The notes beneath the pieces were generated by a model. It was not told the origin of the DNA, did not search any database, and saw nothing but the letters and a program-made list of their open reading frames with translations. 64,000 nucleotides of DNA. It comes from Ruminococcus sp. AF41-9 (lineage in GTDB: Bacteria > Bacillota > Clostridia > Lachnospirales > Lachnospiraceae). Numbering within the stretch: the stretch's first letter is position 1; each line of letters opens with the position of its first letter. Shown here piece by piece: positions 1-8,842 of the stretch. The DNA lies in contig NZ_QUDO01000008.1 of the NCBI RefSeq assembly GCF_003477525.1, positions 48,445 to 112,444 on the forward strand, written 5' to 3'. The position numbers and the translations under genes are program-made.

Positions 1-1
1 T

Positions 2-1150
2 AATGGAAAAGCCACATTTTACATTGGCTTTGACCCGACCGCAGACAGCCTTCATGTTGGACATTTCATGGCACTCTGCCTGATGAAACGTCTGCAGATG
101 GCAGGAAATAAACCGATCGCATTATTAGGCGGCGGAACCGGTATGATCGGTGACCCGTCCGGAAGATCTGATATGCGTAAGATGATGACAGTAGAAACCA
201 TCCAGCACAACATTGACTGCTTCAAGAAACAGATGGAACGTTTCATCGACTTCTCAGACGGCAAGGCATTAATGGTAAACAATGCTGACTGGCTGATGAA
301 CTTAAACTACGTAGAGGTACTTCGTGATGTTGGACCACATTTCTCCGTAAACCGTATGCTCTCTCATGAGTGCTACAAACAGCGTATGGAGCGTGGACTT
401 ACATTCCTGGAATTTAACTACATGATCATGCAGAGCTACGACTTCTACATGCTGTATCAGAAATACGGCTGTACCATGCAGTTTGGCGGTGATGACCAGT
501 GGGCTAACATGCTTGGCGGTACAGAACTGATCCGTCGTAAACTTGGCAAAGATGCCTATGCAATGACCATCACACTGCTTCTGAACTCCGAAGGCAAGAA
601 GATGGGTAAAACTCAGTCCGGTGCTGTATGGCTTGATCCGGAGAAAACTTCCCCATTCGATTTCTACCAGTACTGGAGAAACGTGGATGATGCAGATGTT
701 ATCAAATGTATGCGTCTCCTCACCTTCCTTCCATTAGAAGAAATCGATGAGATGGCAAAATGGGAAGGAAGCCAGTTAAACAAAGCGAAAGAAATCCTTG
801 CATACGAACTGACAAATCTGGTTCACGGCGAAGAGGAAGCAAAGAAAGCACAGGAAGGTGCAAGAGCACTTTTCGCAGGCGACGCTGACACAGCTCATAT
901 GCCGACTACTGAGCTTGCAGATGAAGACTTCTCAGAAGAAGGAACCATCGACCTGATTTCCATGCTTGTAAAAGCCGGAATGGTTCCGACTCGTTCCGAG
1001 GGACGCCGTGCCATTGAGCAGGGTGGTGTTTCCATCGATGGTGAGAAGATTACAGATGTGAAATATGCAGTTGCCAAAGATGCACTCACGGGTGATGGAG
1101 TAGTGCTGAAAAAAGGTAAAAAGAAATTCAACAAAGTTGTTGTTAAATAA
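2..1150 (+). CDS. tyrS: tyrosyl-tRNA synthetase, 5' end outside window
   Basis: Class I aminoacyl-tRNA synthetase that charges tRNA-Tyr in the cytoplasm. The reading frame is open from base 2, so the true start lies upstream. Visible: the HIGH-type motif HVGH near the N-terminal edge ([12 protein letters not shown]), the KMSKS-type loop as KMGKT near base 600, and a C-terminal S4-like RNA-binding segment ([17 protein letters not shown]). About 383 residues are present, close to the family's usual 400-420, so little is missing. The TAA stop lies directly before the alaS ribosome binding site, so the two synthetases probably share a transcript. Any T-box leader would lie outside the window. Confidence 0.96.
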   Translation, partial: NGKATFYIGFDPTADSLHVGHFMALCLMKRLQMAGNKPIALLGGGTGMIGDPSGRSDMRKMMTVETIQHNIDCFKKQMERFIDFSDGKALMVNNADWLMNLNYVEVLRDVGPHFSVNRMLSHECYKQRMERGLTFLEFNYMIMQSYDFYMLYQKYGCTMQFGGDDQWANMLGGTELIRRKLGKDAYAMTITLLLNSEGKKMGKTQSGAVWLDPEKTSPFDFYQYWRNVDDADVIKCMRLLTFLPLEEIDEMAKWEGSQLNKAKEILAYELTNLVHGEEEAKKAQEGARALFAGDADTAHMPTTELADEDFSEEGTIDLISMLVKAGMVPTRSEGRRAIEQGGVSIDGEKITDVKYAVAKDALTGDGVVLKKGKKKFNKVVVK

Positions 1151-1164
1151 TGGAGGAAAAGATT

Positions 1165-3804
1165 ATGAAGAAATACGGAGTAAACGAACTTCGTCAGATG
1201 TTCCTGGACTTCATGGAGAGCAAAGGACATCTGGTAATGAAAAGCTTTTCCCTGGTACCACAGGGAGATAAGAGTCTTCTGCTGATCAATGCAGGTATGG
1301 CTCCGCTGAAACCATATTTTACAGGTGCTGAAATCCCGCCGAGAACAAGAGTAAGTACCTGCCAGAAATGTATTCGTACAGGTGATATCGAGAATGTAGG
1401 TAAAACTGCACGTCACGGTACATTCTTTGAGATGCTTGGTAACTTCTCCTTTGGTGACTATTTCAAGACAGAAGCCATCCACTGGTCCTGGGAATTCCTG
1501 ACAGAAGTAGTAGGACTGGATGCAAACCGTCTTTATCCTTCTGTATACCTGGAAGATGACGAAGCATTTGACATCTGGAACAAAGAGATCGGAATCCCGG
1601 CCGAGAGAATTTTCCGTTTCGGAAAAGAAGACAACTTCTGGGAACACGGCGCTGGCCCATGTGGTCCATGTTCAGAGATCTACTATGACCGTGGAGAGAA
1701 ATACGGCTGCGGCAAACCTGGCTGTACCGTAGGATGTGACTGCGACCGTTACATGGAAGTATGGAACAACGTATTTACCCAGTTTGAGAACGACGGTAAC
1801 GGAAACTACACAACACTGAAACAGAAGAATATCGATACAGGTATGGGTCTGGAACGTCTGGCAGTTGTTGTTCAGGACGTAGACTCTATCTTTGACGTAG
1901 ATACCATCTGTGCACTGCGTAACCTGGTATGCAAGATTTCCGGAAAAGAATATGAGAAAAACTACAACGATGACGTATCCATCCGTCTGATCACAGACCA
2001 CATCCGTTCTGCAACATTTATGATCTCCGACGGTATCATGCCTACAAACGAAGGCCGTGGATATGTACTCCGCCGTCTGATCCGTCGTGCAGCACGTCAC
2101 GGACGTCTTCTTGGCATCGAAGGCGCCTTCCTTGCAAAATTAAGTGAAGAAGTGATCAATGGTTCCAAAGCAGGATATCCAGAGCTGGAAGAGAAGAAAG
2201 AATTTATCTTTAAAGTTCTCACAAACGAAGAAAACCAGTTCAACAAGACCATTGACCAGGGTCTCCGTATCCTTGGAGAGATGGAAGATGAGATGAAAGC
2301 AGCAGGAGAGAAAACACTTTCCGGCGAAAATGCATTCAAATTATATGATACTTATGGATTCCCGATGGATCTTACAAAAGAGATCCTTGAGGAAAAAGGA
2401 TATGATATCGATGAAGCTGGCTTCCAGAAATGTATGGAAGAGCAGAGAAACAAAGCACGTTCTGCCCGTGAAGTGACCAACTATATGGGTGCTGATGCAA
2501 CTGTATATGATGATATCGATGTAAACGTTACAACAGAATTCGTAGGATACGATCATCTTACATTTGATTCCAAAGTAACAGTCCTTACAACAGAAACAGA
2601 GATCGTAAACTCCCTGATGGAAGGCCAGAAAGGAACTGTCTTTACAGAGCAGACTCCATTCTATGCAACTATGGGTGGACAGGTTGGTGACACAGGTGTG
2701 ATCGAAACTGCAAACGGTAAGTTCGTAGTAGAAGACACCATCAAGCTTCGTGGCGGCAAATTTGGTCATGTTGGTCATATGGAATCCGGCATGATCTCCA
2801 CAGGCGAAACTGTTTCCCTGAAAGTGGATGAAGCTGCAAGAAGAGATACTGAGAAGAACCACAGTGCAACACATCTTCTTCAGAAAGCATTAAAGACAGT
2901 ACTTGGAAGCCATGTAGAACAGAAAGGTTCTCTGGTAACACCGGACAGACTTCGTTTCGACTTCGCTCATTTCCAGGCTATGACAGCTGATGAGATCGCA
3001 CAGGTAGAAGCACTTGTAAACAAAGAAATCCAGGCCGGACTTGAAGTCCGCACAGATGTTATGGATGTGGAAGAAGCTAAGAAATCCGGAGCAATGGCTC
3101 TGTTCGGAGAAAAATATGACCAGAAGGTACGTGTGGTATCCATGGGTGATTTCTCCAAAGAACTCTGCGGTGGTACTCATGTAGCGAACACAAGCAACAT
3201 TATGCTGTTCAAGATTGTTTCTGAATCCGGTATTGCAGCAGGCGTTCGCCGTATCGAGGCTCTGACAGGCAACGGAGTTCTGGAATACTACAAGAAACAG
3301 GAAGAACTGCTTCGCGAAGCAGCCAAAGCACTGAAAGCAAATCCTGCAGAGATCGTAGAGAAGATCGGACATCTTCAGGGAGAGGTAAAAGCACTTTCCA
3401 GTGAGAACGAATCCTTAAAGAGCAAACTGGCTCAGGGTGCTCTGGGAGATGTTATGGATAAAGTTGTAGAAGTCAAAGGTGTGAAACTCCTTGCTGCAAA
3501 AGTGGACGGAGTTGATATGAACGGACTTCGTGACCTTGGCGACCAGCTGAAAGGCAAACTTGGTGAAGGTGTTGTCCTTCTGGCAGCAGTAAACGGTGAA
3601 AAAGTAAACCTTCTTGCAATGGCTACTGACGCAGCACAGAAAGCAGGTGCCCACGCAGGTAACCTGATCAAAGCAGTAGCAGCTATCGTAGGCGGTGGCG
3701 GCGGCGGACGTCCGAACATGGCTCAGGCCGGCGGAAAGAACCCTGCCAAGGCTCAGGAAGCTGTAGATGCAGCAGCAGGAATCCTGGAAGGTCAGTTAAA
3801 ATAG
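1165..3804 (+). CDS. alaS: alanyl-tRNA synthetase
   Basis: Class II synthetase that charges tRNA-Ala and edits mischarged Ser/Gly. Length of 879 residues is normal. Order seen: N-terminal catalytic domain (MKKYGVNELRQMFLDF, then the RTRVSTCQKCIRTGDIENVG block), tRNA-recognition region, editing domain with the zinc motifs HSATH and CGGTHV, and a C-Ala domain ending in a Gly-rich stretch (GGGGGG) near residue 845. An in-frame ATG at 1150 overlaps the tyrS stop. I prefer ATG 1165 because GGAGG at 1152-1156 is correctly spaced for it and the family normally begins MKKYGVNE-like. Codon use is that of a highly expressed gene. Confidence 0.97.
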   Translation: MKKYGVNELRQMFLDFMESKGHLVMKSFSLVPQGDKSLLLINAGMAPLKPYFTGAEIPPRTRVSTCQKCIRTGDIENVGKTARHGTFFEMLGNFSFGDYFKTEAIHWSWEFLTEVVGLDANRLYPSVYLEDDEAFDIWNKEIGIPAERIFRFGKEDNFWEHGAGPCGPCSEIYYDRGEKYGCGKPGCTVGCDCDRYMEVWNNVFTQFENDGNGNYTTLKQKNIDTGMGLERLAVVVQDVDSIFDVDTICALRNLVCKISGKEYEKNYNDDVSIRLITDHIRSATFMISDGIMPTNEGRGYVLRRLIRRAARHGRLLGIEGAFLAKLSEEVINGSKAGYPELEEKKEFIFKVLTNEENQFNKTIDQGLRILGEMEDEMKAAGEKTLSGENAFKLYDTYGFPMDLTKEILEEKGYDIDEAGFQKCMEEQRNKARSAREVTNYMGADATVYDDIDVNVTTEFVGYDHLTFDSKVTVLTTETEIVNSLMEGQKGTVFTEQTPFYATMGGQVGDTGVIETANGKFVVEDTIKLRGGKFGHVGHMESGMISTGETVSLKVDEAARRDTEKNHSATHLLQKALKTVLGSHVEQKGSLVTPDRLRFDFAHFQAMTADEIAQVEALVNKEIQAGLEVRTDVMDVEEAKKSGAMALFGEKYDQKVRVVSMGDFSKELCGGTHVANTSNIMLFKIVSESGIAAGVRRIEALTGNGVLEYYKKQEELLREAAKALKANPAEIVEKIGHLQGEVKALSSENESLKSKLAQGALGDVMDKVVEVKGVKLLAAKVDGVDMNGLRDLGDQLKGKLGEGVVLLAAVNGEKVNLLAMATDAAQKAGAHAGNLIKAVAAIVGGGGGGRPNMAQAGGKNPAKAQEAVDAAAGILEGQLK

Positions 3805-3901
3805 GATTTTGGTTAAAATATCCAGAAATATCAAAGGAAAAGTTCTGATATTATAAGGGTTAGCAAAAATGAATTTTTTTGCAAAATTAACCAAAAAGAT
3901 G

Positions 3902-3931
3902 TTGACGAATCTACCGGCAATGATATATAAT
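3902..3931 (+). promoter_or_regulatory. sigma-A-type promoter of rpsU
   Basis: TTGACG at 3902-3907 and TATAAT at 3926-3931 are separated by 18 nt, a good housekeeping promoter about 80 nt before rpsU. Just upstream, 3858-3892 can fold into an AT-rich hairpin (GGTTA...TTAACC arms) that may help end alaS transcription, but it lacks a clean U-tract after the stem. Confidence 0.7.
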
Positions 3932-3958
3932 ATCACTTGTGCAAGAAAAATACCCAGA

Positions 3959-3987
3959 CAGTTGTATTTTAGCACAATCTACAACTG
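3959..3987 (+). promoter_or_regulatory. 5' UTR stem-loop upstream of rpsU
   Basis: CAGTTGTA (3959-3966) and TACAACTG (3980-3987) form a perfect 8-bp stem with a 13-nt loop inside the rpsU leader. The right arm abuts the GGAGGGAGG Shine-Dalgarno (3987-3995). Folding could therefore affect ribosome access, as in autoregulated ribosomal protein leaders; that role is inference. Confidence 0.4.
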
Positions 3988-4009
3988 GAGGGAGGTTAGG
4001 TGTGAGTCT

Positions 4010-4186
4010 ATGTCAAACGTAATCGTAAAAGAGAACGAGACTTTAGATAGCGCTCTTCGCAGATTCAAGAGAAGCTGTGCAAAAGCAGGAATCCAGCAGG
4101 AAATCCGCAAAAGAGAGCATTACGAGAAACCAAGCGTTCGTCGTAAAAAGAAATCTGAAGCCGCAAGAAAACGTAAATATAATTAA
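4010..4186 (+). CDS. rpsU: 30S ribosomal protein S21
   Basis: Small basic component of the 30S subunit near the anti-Shine-Dalgarno region of 16S rRNA. The 58-residue product begins [19 protein letters not shown] and has the family's Arg/Lys-rich tail ([15 protein letters not shown]). The frame is open 47 codons upstream, but the promoter at 3902-3931 and the SD at 3987-3995 fix the ATG at 4010. SD-to-start spacing is rather long (about 14 nt). It stands alone between its own promoter and a strong terminator. Confidence 0.95.
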   Translation: MSNVIVKENETLDSALRRFKRSCAKAGIQQEIRKREHYEKPSVRRKKKSEAARKRKYN

Positions 4187-4194
4187 TTGTGCGC

Positions 4195-4225
4195 AAAAAT
4201 CCCTGGCAGTCTGTCAGGGATTTTT
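4195..4225 (+). terminator. Rho-independent terminator after rpsU
   Basis: AAAAATCCCTG (4195-4205) pairs with CAGGGATTTTT (4215-4225): a stable stem with a 9-nt loop and a U-rich right arm, 9 nt after the rpsU stop. Confidence 0.9.
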
Positions 4226-4233
4226 ATCATAAT

Positions 4234-4331
4234 AGGGAAAATTTTATAAGGGAAATTTTATAAGGAAAATTTTATAGGGAAAAATTCATAAAGAAAGATT
4301 CATAAAGAAAAAACTATACGGAAAAATTTTA
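4234..4331 (+). repeat. 14-nt degenerate tandem repeat, seven units
   Basis: Seven units in exact 14-nt register fill the gap between the rpsU terminator and the cls ribosome binding site. Unit 1 is AGGGAAAATTTTAT and unit 3 is AAGGAAAATTTTAT. Units 4-7 drift (AGGGAAAAATTCAT, AAAGAAAGATTCAT and so on). There is no coding potential. Confidence 0.8.
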
Positions 4332-4357
4332 GAGAAAATCAGGGGAAGGAAGTAATC

Positions 4358-5956
4358 TTGAAACCAGAGAACAACAAAAAACTGAAAGAAAAGAAAAACT
4401 GGATCCTGTTACTGTTAAAGAAGATCGCCAAGCTGCTCTTTAACAGGATATTTTATGTAGCAGTTGCCATTCTTGTCCAGTTTGGATGGATCATGATGAT
4501 GGTAATGCGTCTGGCAACTTTTTCAAAGTATGTGGACGTACTGCTTAAGCTTGTAGGAATTGTGATCGTATTATGGATTCTGAATAAAGAAATAAATCCA
4601 TCGTACAAGCTGGCCTGGACGATTCTGATCCTGGTTCTGCCGATCCTTGGAGTGGTTTTGTATCTTGTATTCGGACGTTCCAGAATTGCTGCGATCATGC
4701 AGCAGCATTTTGAACAGAGGATTGAGGAAAGCAGGGACTATCTGCAAGTCCGGCCTGAGACAAGAGAGAGGCTGGAAAAGATGGACCCGTCAGCGGCAAA
4801 TCAGTCCAGGTATATTTCGGATATTTCCAGATTTCCGGTTCATGAGAATACGACAGCGGAGTATTTTCAGGTTGGAGATGATATGTTTCCGGTGCTGGTG
4901 CGGGAGCTGAAACAGGCGAAGAAATATATTTTTATTGAATATTTTATTATCAATGACGGTATAATGTGGCAGACGATTCTGCATATTCTTGGGAAAAAGG
5001 CTGCTGAGGGAGTGGATGTCCGGCTGATCTATGATGGTTTTGGATGTCTGACGACTCTGCCTCATAAGTATTATGAAGAACTTCGAAAGAAGGGGATTGC
5101 CTGTCAGGTGTTTAATCCGTTCCGGCCATTGCTGAATATCATCCAGAATAACCGTGATCACAGGAAGCTGTGTATTATAGATGGCTGGGTTGGATTTACC
5201 GGTGGGATCAATCTGGCGGATGAATATATTAATCAGAAGGAGCGCTTCGGGCACTGGAAAGATACAGCCGTGATGCTTAAAGGTGAGGCGGTCTGGAATA
5301 TGACTGCTATGTTTCTTCATATGTGGGCGGTGGTGAGCCGGTCAGATGAAAGTATTGATTATGAGACTTATTTTCCTCACAGATATCATGGAGAAGAATT
5401 TGAAAGTGATGGATTTATTCAGCCGTTTTGTGATACTCCGCTGGATGAAGAAATCGTCGGTGAGGATGTTTATCTGAATATCATAAATAAAGCAAAGGAT
5501 TATGTTTATATCTGTACGCCTTATCTGATCATTGATAATGAGATGATGACAGCGTTGTGTCTGGCTGCCAAGAGTGGCGTGGATGTGCGGATTATGACGC
5601 CGGGGATTCCAGATAAGAAGCTGGTGTTTCTTCTGACACAGTCTTATTATAAGCAGCTGCTGGAAGCCGGGGTAAAGGTTTATGAGTATCAGCCGGGATT
5701 TCTGCATGCGAAGTCGTTTGTGTGTGATGATGAGATCGGAGTGGTCGGTACGATCAATCTGGATTACAGGAGTCTGTATCTGCATTTTGAGGATGGTGTG
5801 TGGATTTATAAGAACCGGGTGATCCAGGATATCAAGGATGATTTTGTGCAGACAATGGAGTATTGTCATCAGGTTGACCTGGATTTCTGTCTGAACAGGA
5901 GTCTTGGGGTGCGGATGATGCAGAATATTTTCAGGGTGTTTGCACCGATGCTGTAG
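4358..5956 (+). CDS. cls: cardiolipin synthase (phospholipase D superfamily)
   Basis: Membrane enzyme that joins two phosphatidylglycerol molecules into cardiolipin and glycerol. Its 532 residues show two or three N-terminal membrane helices (about 35-110: FYVAVAILVQFGWIMMMVM, then VLVLPILGVVLYLVFG-like segments) followed by two PLD domains. HKD motif 1 is HRKLCIIDGWVGFTGGIN and HKD motif 2 is HAKSFVCDDEIGVVGTIN; both are complete, so the enzyme should be active. The start is TTG at 4358 with GGAAGG about 6 nt upstream; no ATG lies nearby. The gene is monocistronic and flanked by two different short tandem repeats. Confidence 0.93.
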   Translation: MKPENNKKLKEKKNWILLLLKKIAKLLFNRIFYVAVAILVQFGWIMMMVMRLATFSKYVDVLLKLVGIVIVLWILNKEINPSYKLAWTILILVLPILGVVLYLVFGRSRIAAIMQQHFEQRIEESRDYLQVRPETRERLEKMDPSAANQSRYISDISRFPVHENTTAEYFQVGDDMFPVLVRELKQAKKYIFIEYFIINDGIMWQTILHILGKKAAEGVDVRLIYDGFGCLTTLPHKYYEELRKKGIACQVFNPFRPLLNIIQNNRDHRKLCIIDGWVGFTGGINLADEYINQKERFGHWKDTAVMLKGEAVWNMTAMFLHMWAVVSRSDESIDYETYFPHRYHGEEFESDGFIQPFCDTPLDEEIVGEDVYLNIINKAKDYVYICTPYLIIDNEMMTALCLAAKSGVDVRIMTPGIPDKKLVFLLTQSYYKQLLEAGVKVYEYQPGFLHAKSFVCDDEIGVVGTINLDYRSLYLHFEDGVWIYKNRVIQDIKDDFVQTMEYCHQVDLDFCLNRSLGVRMMQNIFRVFAPML

Positions 5957-6023
5957 GCAGGATATAAATGCGGGCAGAATATAAATACAGATAGAATATA
6001 AATGCAGGCAGAATTAAATATAG
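5957..6023 (+). repeat. 17-nt degenerate tandem repeat after cls
   Basis: It begins at the base after the cls stop. Units are GCAGGATATAAATGCGG, GCAGAATATAAATACAG, ATAGAATATAAATGCAG and a 16-nt unit GCAGAATTAAATATAG, followed by a partial GCAGAAT. Sequence and period differ from the repeat upstream of cls. Confidence 0.75.
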
Positions 6024-6038
6024 GCAGAATGTTAAGGG

Positions 6039-6085
6039 TAGATGTAATGTATTGATGAGAAGAGGTGTACATTACATCTATTTTT
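6039..6085 (+). terminator. Rho-independent terminator after cls
   Basis: TAGATGTAATGT (6039-6050) pairs perfectly with ACATTACATCTA (6069-6080), followed by TTTTT. The stem is AT-rich but 12 bp long, with an 18-nt loop. Confidence 0.75.
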
Positions 6086-6213
6086 ATGTGATCAAAATGA
6101 GAAAAACAGGAAGACTGTATTTGCAGATTATCTTTCAGTAACCGGAGATGCAGGCATATTTTTTTAAAGATGCTTTTATAATAGAGTAGAATATATCTGC
6201 CGGAGTGGGAAAG

Positions 6214-7437
6214 ATGGCAAAAAAGTGGATTTCATTGATATGTGTTTGGGTAATGGTGGTTATGATATTTCTGATGCCGTTAACAGTCAGGACGGTCGGG
6301 GCGCAGAGTGATTCTGGAAATGAAGCTGTACAGGAGGAGGAAAGCCAGCAGACAGGAAATGCAGATCTGATTCAGGCACCTTCCGGGGTGTTGATGGAGG
6401 CTCAGACAGGGACGGTGATTTTTGGGAAGGATAAGGATACCAGGCGGAGTCCGGCGAGCATTACGAAGATTATGACTTTGATTCTGATTTTTGACGCGCT
6501 GGAAAAGGGAAGTCTGAAGATGGATGATACCGTCATAACCAGTGCCTATGCGAAATCTATGGGCGGTTCGCAGGTTTTTCTGGAAGAGGGAGAGACGCAG
6601 ACGGTTGAGACGATGATCAAGTGTATTGTGGTTGCTTCGGGGAATGATGCGAGTGTGGCGATGGCTGAGCATATCTGCGGGAGTGAGCAGGAGTTTGTGC
6701 GGCATATGAATGAGCGGGCAGCGGGGCTTGGAATGAAGAATACGAATTTTGAGGACTGCTGTGGGCTGACGGATTCTGCAAATCATTATACGACAGCGGA
6801 GGATATTGCGATCATGAGCCGGGAGCTGATCACGAAGTATCCGAAGATTTTGGAGTATTCGTCAATCTGGATGGAGAATATTACGCATGTGACCAGGCAG
6901 GGGAGCAAGGAGTTTGGGCTGACGAATACGAATAAGCTGCTGCGCAGTTATGAGGGGTGCGTGGGGCTTAAGACGGGGAGTACCAGTCTGGCGAAGTATT
7001 GTCTCAGTGCGGTGGCGCAGAGGAATGGGATTACGCTGATCGCGGTGGTGATGGCGGCACCGGATTATAAGGTGCGGTTTAAGGATGCGGCGGCGATGCT
7101 GAATTATGGGTTTTCGAGGTGCAGTCTTTACATAGATGAGAGGATGCAGGAATTGCCGGAGGTTCCGGTGAAGAGGGGGAAGGAGAAAGCAGTTTCGCTG
7201 GTTTATGAGGAGCAGTTTCGGTATCTGGATGTGAGTGGGGGGAATATTGGGAAGGTGGAGAAGAAGCTGAGGATTCACCGGGAAGTGGAGGCACCGGTGG
7301 AGGAGGGGAGTCAGGCGGGGGAGATGATTTATTCGGCTGATGGGAAGGAACTTGGGAGAGTGCGGGTTCTTTATGCGAGAAGTGTGGGGAAAGTGACGTA
7401 TCTGGACTGTCTTAAGGATATAGTAGAGAGTTTGTAA
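6214..7437 (+). CDS. D-alanyl-D-alanine carboxypeptidase (DacA/PBP5-like)
   Basis: Penicillin-binding serine peptidase that trims the terminal D-Ala of peptidoglycan stem peptides outside the membrane. There is a signal peptide (KKWISLICVWVMVVMIFLM), then the peptidase S11 domain with SITK (the SxxK nucleophile, about residue 87), SGN (ASGNDASVAMAEH) and KTG (LKTGSTSLAKYC). A C-terminal PBP5-type beta domain follows. No C-terminal amphipathic anchor is obvious. A GTG at 6205 is possible, but ATG 6214 has CGGAG 8-9 nt upstream and a cleaner signal peptide. Codons are strongly G-rich, unlike the aminoacyl-tRNA synthetase genes, which suggests modest expression. Confidence 0.9.
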   Translation: MAKKWISLICVWVMVVMIFLMPLTVRTVGAQSDSGNEAVQEEESQQTGNADLIQAPSGVLMEAQTGTVIFGKDKDTRRSPASITKIMTLILIFDALEKGSLKMDDTVITSAYAKSMGGSQVFLEEGETQTVETMIKCIVVASGNDASVAMAEHICGSEQEFVRHMNERAAGLGMKNTNFEDCCGLTDSANHYTTAEDIAIMSRELITKYPKILEYSSIWMENITHVTRQGSKEFGLTNTNKLLRSYEGCVGLKTGSTSLAKYCLSAVAQRNGITLIAVVMAAPDYKVRFKDAAAMLNYGFSRCSLYIDERMQELPEVPVKRGKEKAVSLVYEEQFRYLDVSGGNIGKVEKKLRIHREVEAPVEEGSQAGEMIYSADGKELGRVRVLYARSVGKVTYLDCLKDIVESL

Positions 7438-7454
7438 ATAAGAGTACGAGGGAC

Positions 7455-7548
7455 GCTCAGAAACATATTTTATTTTGTGTGCGGTTTCGGGGTCTAAGAA
7501 TATCTAAGACCCCTGCAAATGCACACAAAATAAAATATGTTTCTGAGC
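7455..7548. repeat. 28-bp perfect inverted repeat with inner hairpin
   Basis: The left arm 7455-7482 (GCTCAGAAACATATTTTATT...) is the exact reverse complement of 7521-7548. Inside the loop a second hairpin forms from GGGGTCT (7489-7495) and AGACCCC (7507-7513). No U-tract follows, so it is not a classical terminator. It fills the gap between the carboxypeptidase and the next promoter. Confidence 0.85.
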
Positions 7549-7623
7549 TGATACTGAAAGTTGTAATGTCCTTTTTGCGCTCACATTTTTTGGAAAAAAA
7601 TTTTGGCCTTTTCTTATAATTTT

Positions 7624-7653
7624 TGACAAAAGATACCGGTTGGTTGTATAATA
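7624..7653 (+). promoter_or_regulatory. sigma-A promoter of the molybdopterin-binding gene
   Basis: TTGACA (7624-7629) and TATAAT (7648-7653), both consensus, with an 18-nt spacer, about 60 nt before the start codon. Confidence 0.8.
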
Positions 7654-7712
7654 AAACCCAAATGGGTATTGAGGGCAATAAAAATAAAAACAGATAAAGG
7701 AAGGTATTTACT

Positions 7713-8747
7713 ATGAAGGAAATACGCACAGAGGACGCAGTAGGACAGGTTCTGTGTCATGATATTACACAGATTATCAAGGATGTAAAAAAGGGAGTTC
7801 TTTTTAAAAAAGGGCATGTGATAAGAGAAGAAGATATTCCGCTGTTACTTTCAGTAGGAAAGGAACATTTATATGTATGGGAGAAGAAGGAAGGGATTCT
7901 TCATGAAAATGAAGGTGCAGAGATTCTTTATGAGATCTGTGCCGGAGATTCTGATGCCATGCATGGTTCTGATATTAAAGAGGGAAAGATTGAACTGATC
8001 GCAGATATTGATGGTGTTCTGAAGATTCGCAGGGATGTGCTTGTGGCAGTGAATTCTCTGGGTGAAATGATGATCGCCTCACGTCATGGAGATTTTCCGG
8101 TGAAGAAGGGGGATAAGCTGGCAGGTACCAGAATTATTCCTCTGGTAATTGAGAAGGAAAAGATGGATCGTGCCAGAGAGGTGGCAGGAGATCAGCCGAT
8201 TTTCTCTATTCTTCCTTATAAGAAGAAAAAGGTGGGTATCGTGACGACCGGAAGTGAAGTGCAGAAGGGATTGATTAAGGATACATTTACTCCTGTGCTG
8301 AAGGATAAATTTGCCAGATTTCCGTCTGAGATTCTGGGACAGACGATGCCGGGAGATGATATGGAGCAGATCACCGCGGATATCCTGAAGTTTATTGAGG
8401 ATGGTGCTGATGTGGTTGTATGCAGTGGTGGTATGAGTGTGGACCCTGACGACAGAACGCCGGGAGCGATCAAGGCCACAGGAACGAGAATTGTTTCTTA
8501 TGGTGCACCGGTTCTTCCGGGAGCGATGATGCTGGTTTCTTATTATGAGAAAGATGGAAAGCAGATTCCAATCCTTGGACTGCCAGGATGTGTTATGTAT
8601 GCGAAGAGTACGATTTTTGACCTGCTTCTTCCGAGACTGATGGCAGATGATGAGATTACAGCAGATGAGATTAATCATCTGGGAGAGGGCGGACTCTGTC
8701 TGAACTGTGATGTCTGTACCTTCCCAAATTGTGGATTTGGAAAATAA
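7713..8747 (+). CDS. molybdopterin-binding (MoeA/MoaB-like) protein with C-terminal Cys motif
   Basis: This 344-residue protein contains a MoCF/MoaB-type molybdopterin-binding domain in its second half: VTTGSEVQKG, then QTMPGDD, then VVCSGGMSVDPDDRTPGAI, then VLPGAMM and GLPGCVMYAKS. Such domains bind molybdopterin or its adenylate during cofactor maturation. It is shorter than standard MoeA (about 400) and ends with C329-x2-C332-x2-C335-x4-C340, a ferredoxin-like spacing that could hold an Fe-S cluster. No other molybdenum gene is in the window. The start ATG has AAAGGAAGG 8 nt upstream. Confidence 0.75.
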   Translation: MKEIRTEDAVGQVLCHDITQIIKDVKKGVLFKKGHVIREEDIPLLLSVGKEHLYVWEKKEGILHENEGAEILYEICAGDSDAMHGSDIKEGKIELIADIDGVLKIRRDVLVAVNSLGEMMIASRHGDFPVKKGDKLAGTRIIPLVIEKEKMDRAREVAGDQPIFSILPYKKKKVGIVTTGSEVQKGLIKDTFTPVLKDKFARFPSEILGQTMPGDDMEQITADILKFIEDGADVVVCSGGMSVDPDDRTPGAIKATGTRIVSYGAPVLPGAMMLVSYYEKDGKQIPILGLPGCVMYAKSTIFDLLLPRLMADDEITADEINHLGEGGLCLNCDVCTFPNCGFGK

Positions 8748-8842
8748 AAGTTGAGTTGCGTGGTGAAGCGGATACTTTTATTTGTCTGATAATGTGATGT
8801 GTACTGACTGGTAATAATAAATAATGAATAAGGGAAAAATGC

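Noticed and set aside
895..1647. Long open frame on the minus strand across the tyrS-alaS junction
   Set aside because: It lies wholly opposite two conserved genes, has no SD and its translation is low-complexity and Cys/Phe-rich, as expected of a codon-bias shadow. The same holds for other antisense frames, such as 47637-48596 opposite the radical SAM gene.
3869..4009. N-terminal extension of S21
   Set aside because: The promoter and SD lie inside it, and S21 proteins are about 58 residues.
4234..4331. CRISPR-like or coding repeat
   Set aside because: Units are 14 nt, contiguous and decaying, without spacers or an open frame.
7455..7548. Intrinsic terminator of the carboxypeptidase
   Set aside because: The stem is far longer than needed and no U-tract follows.
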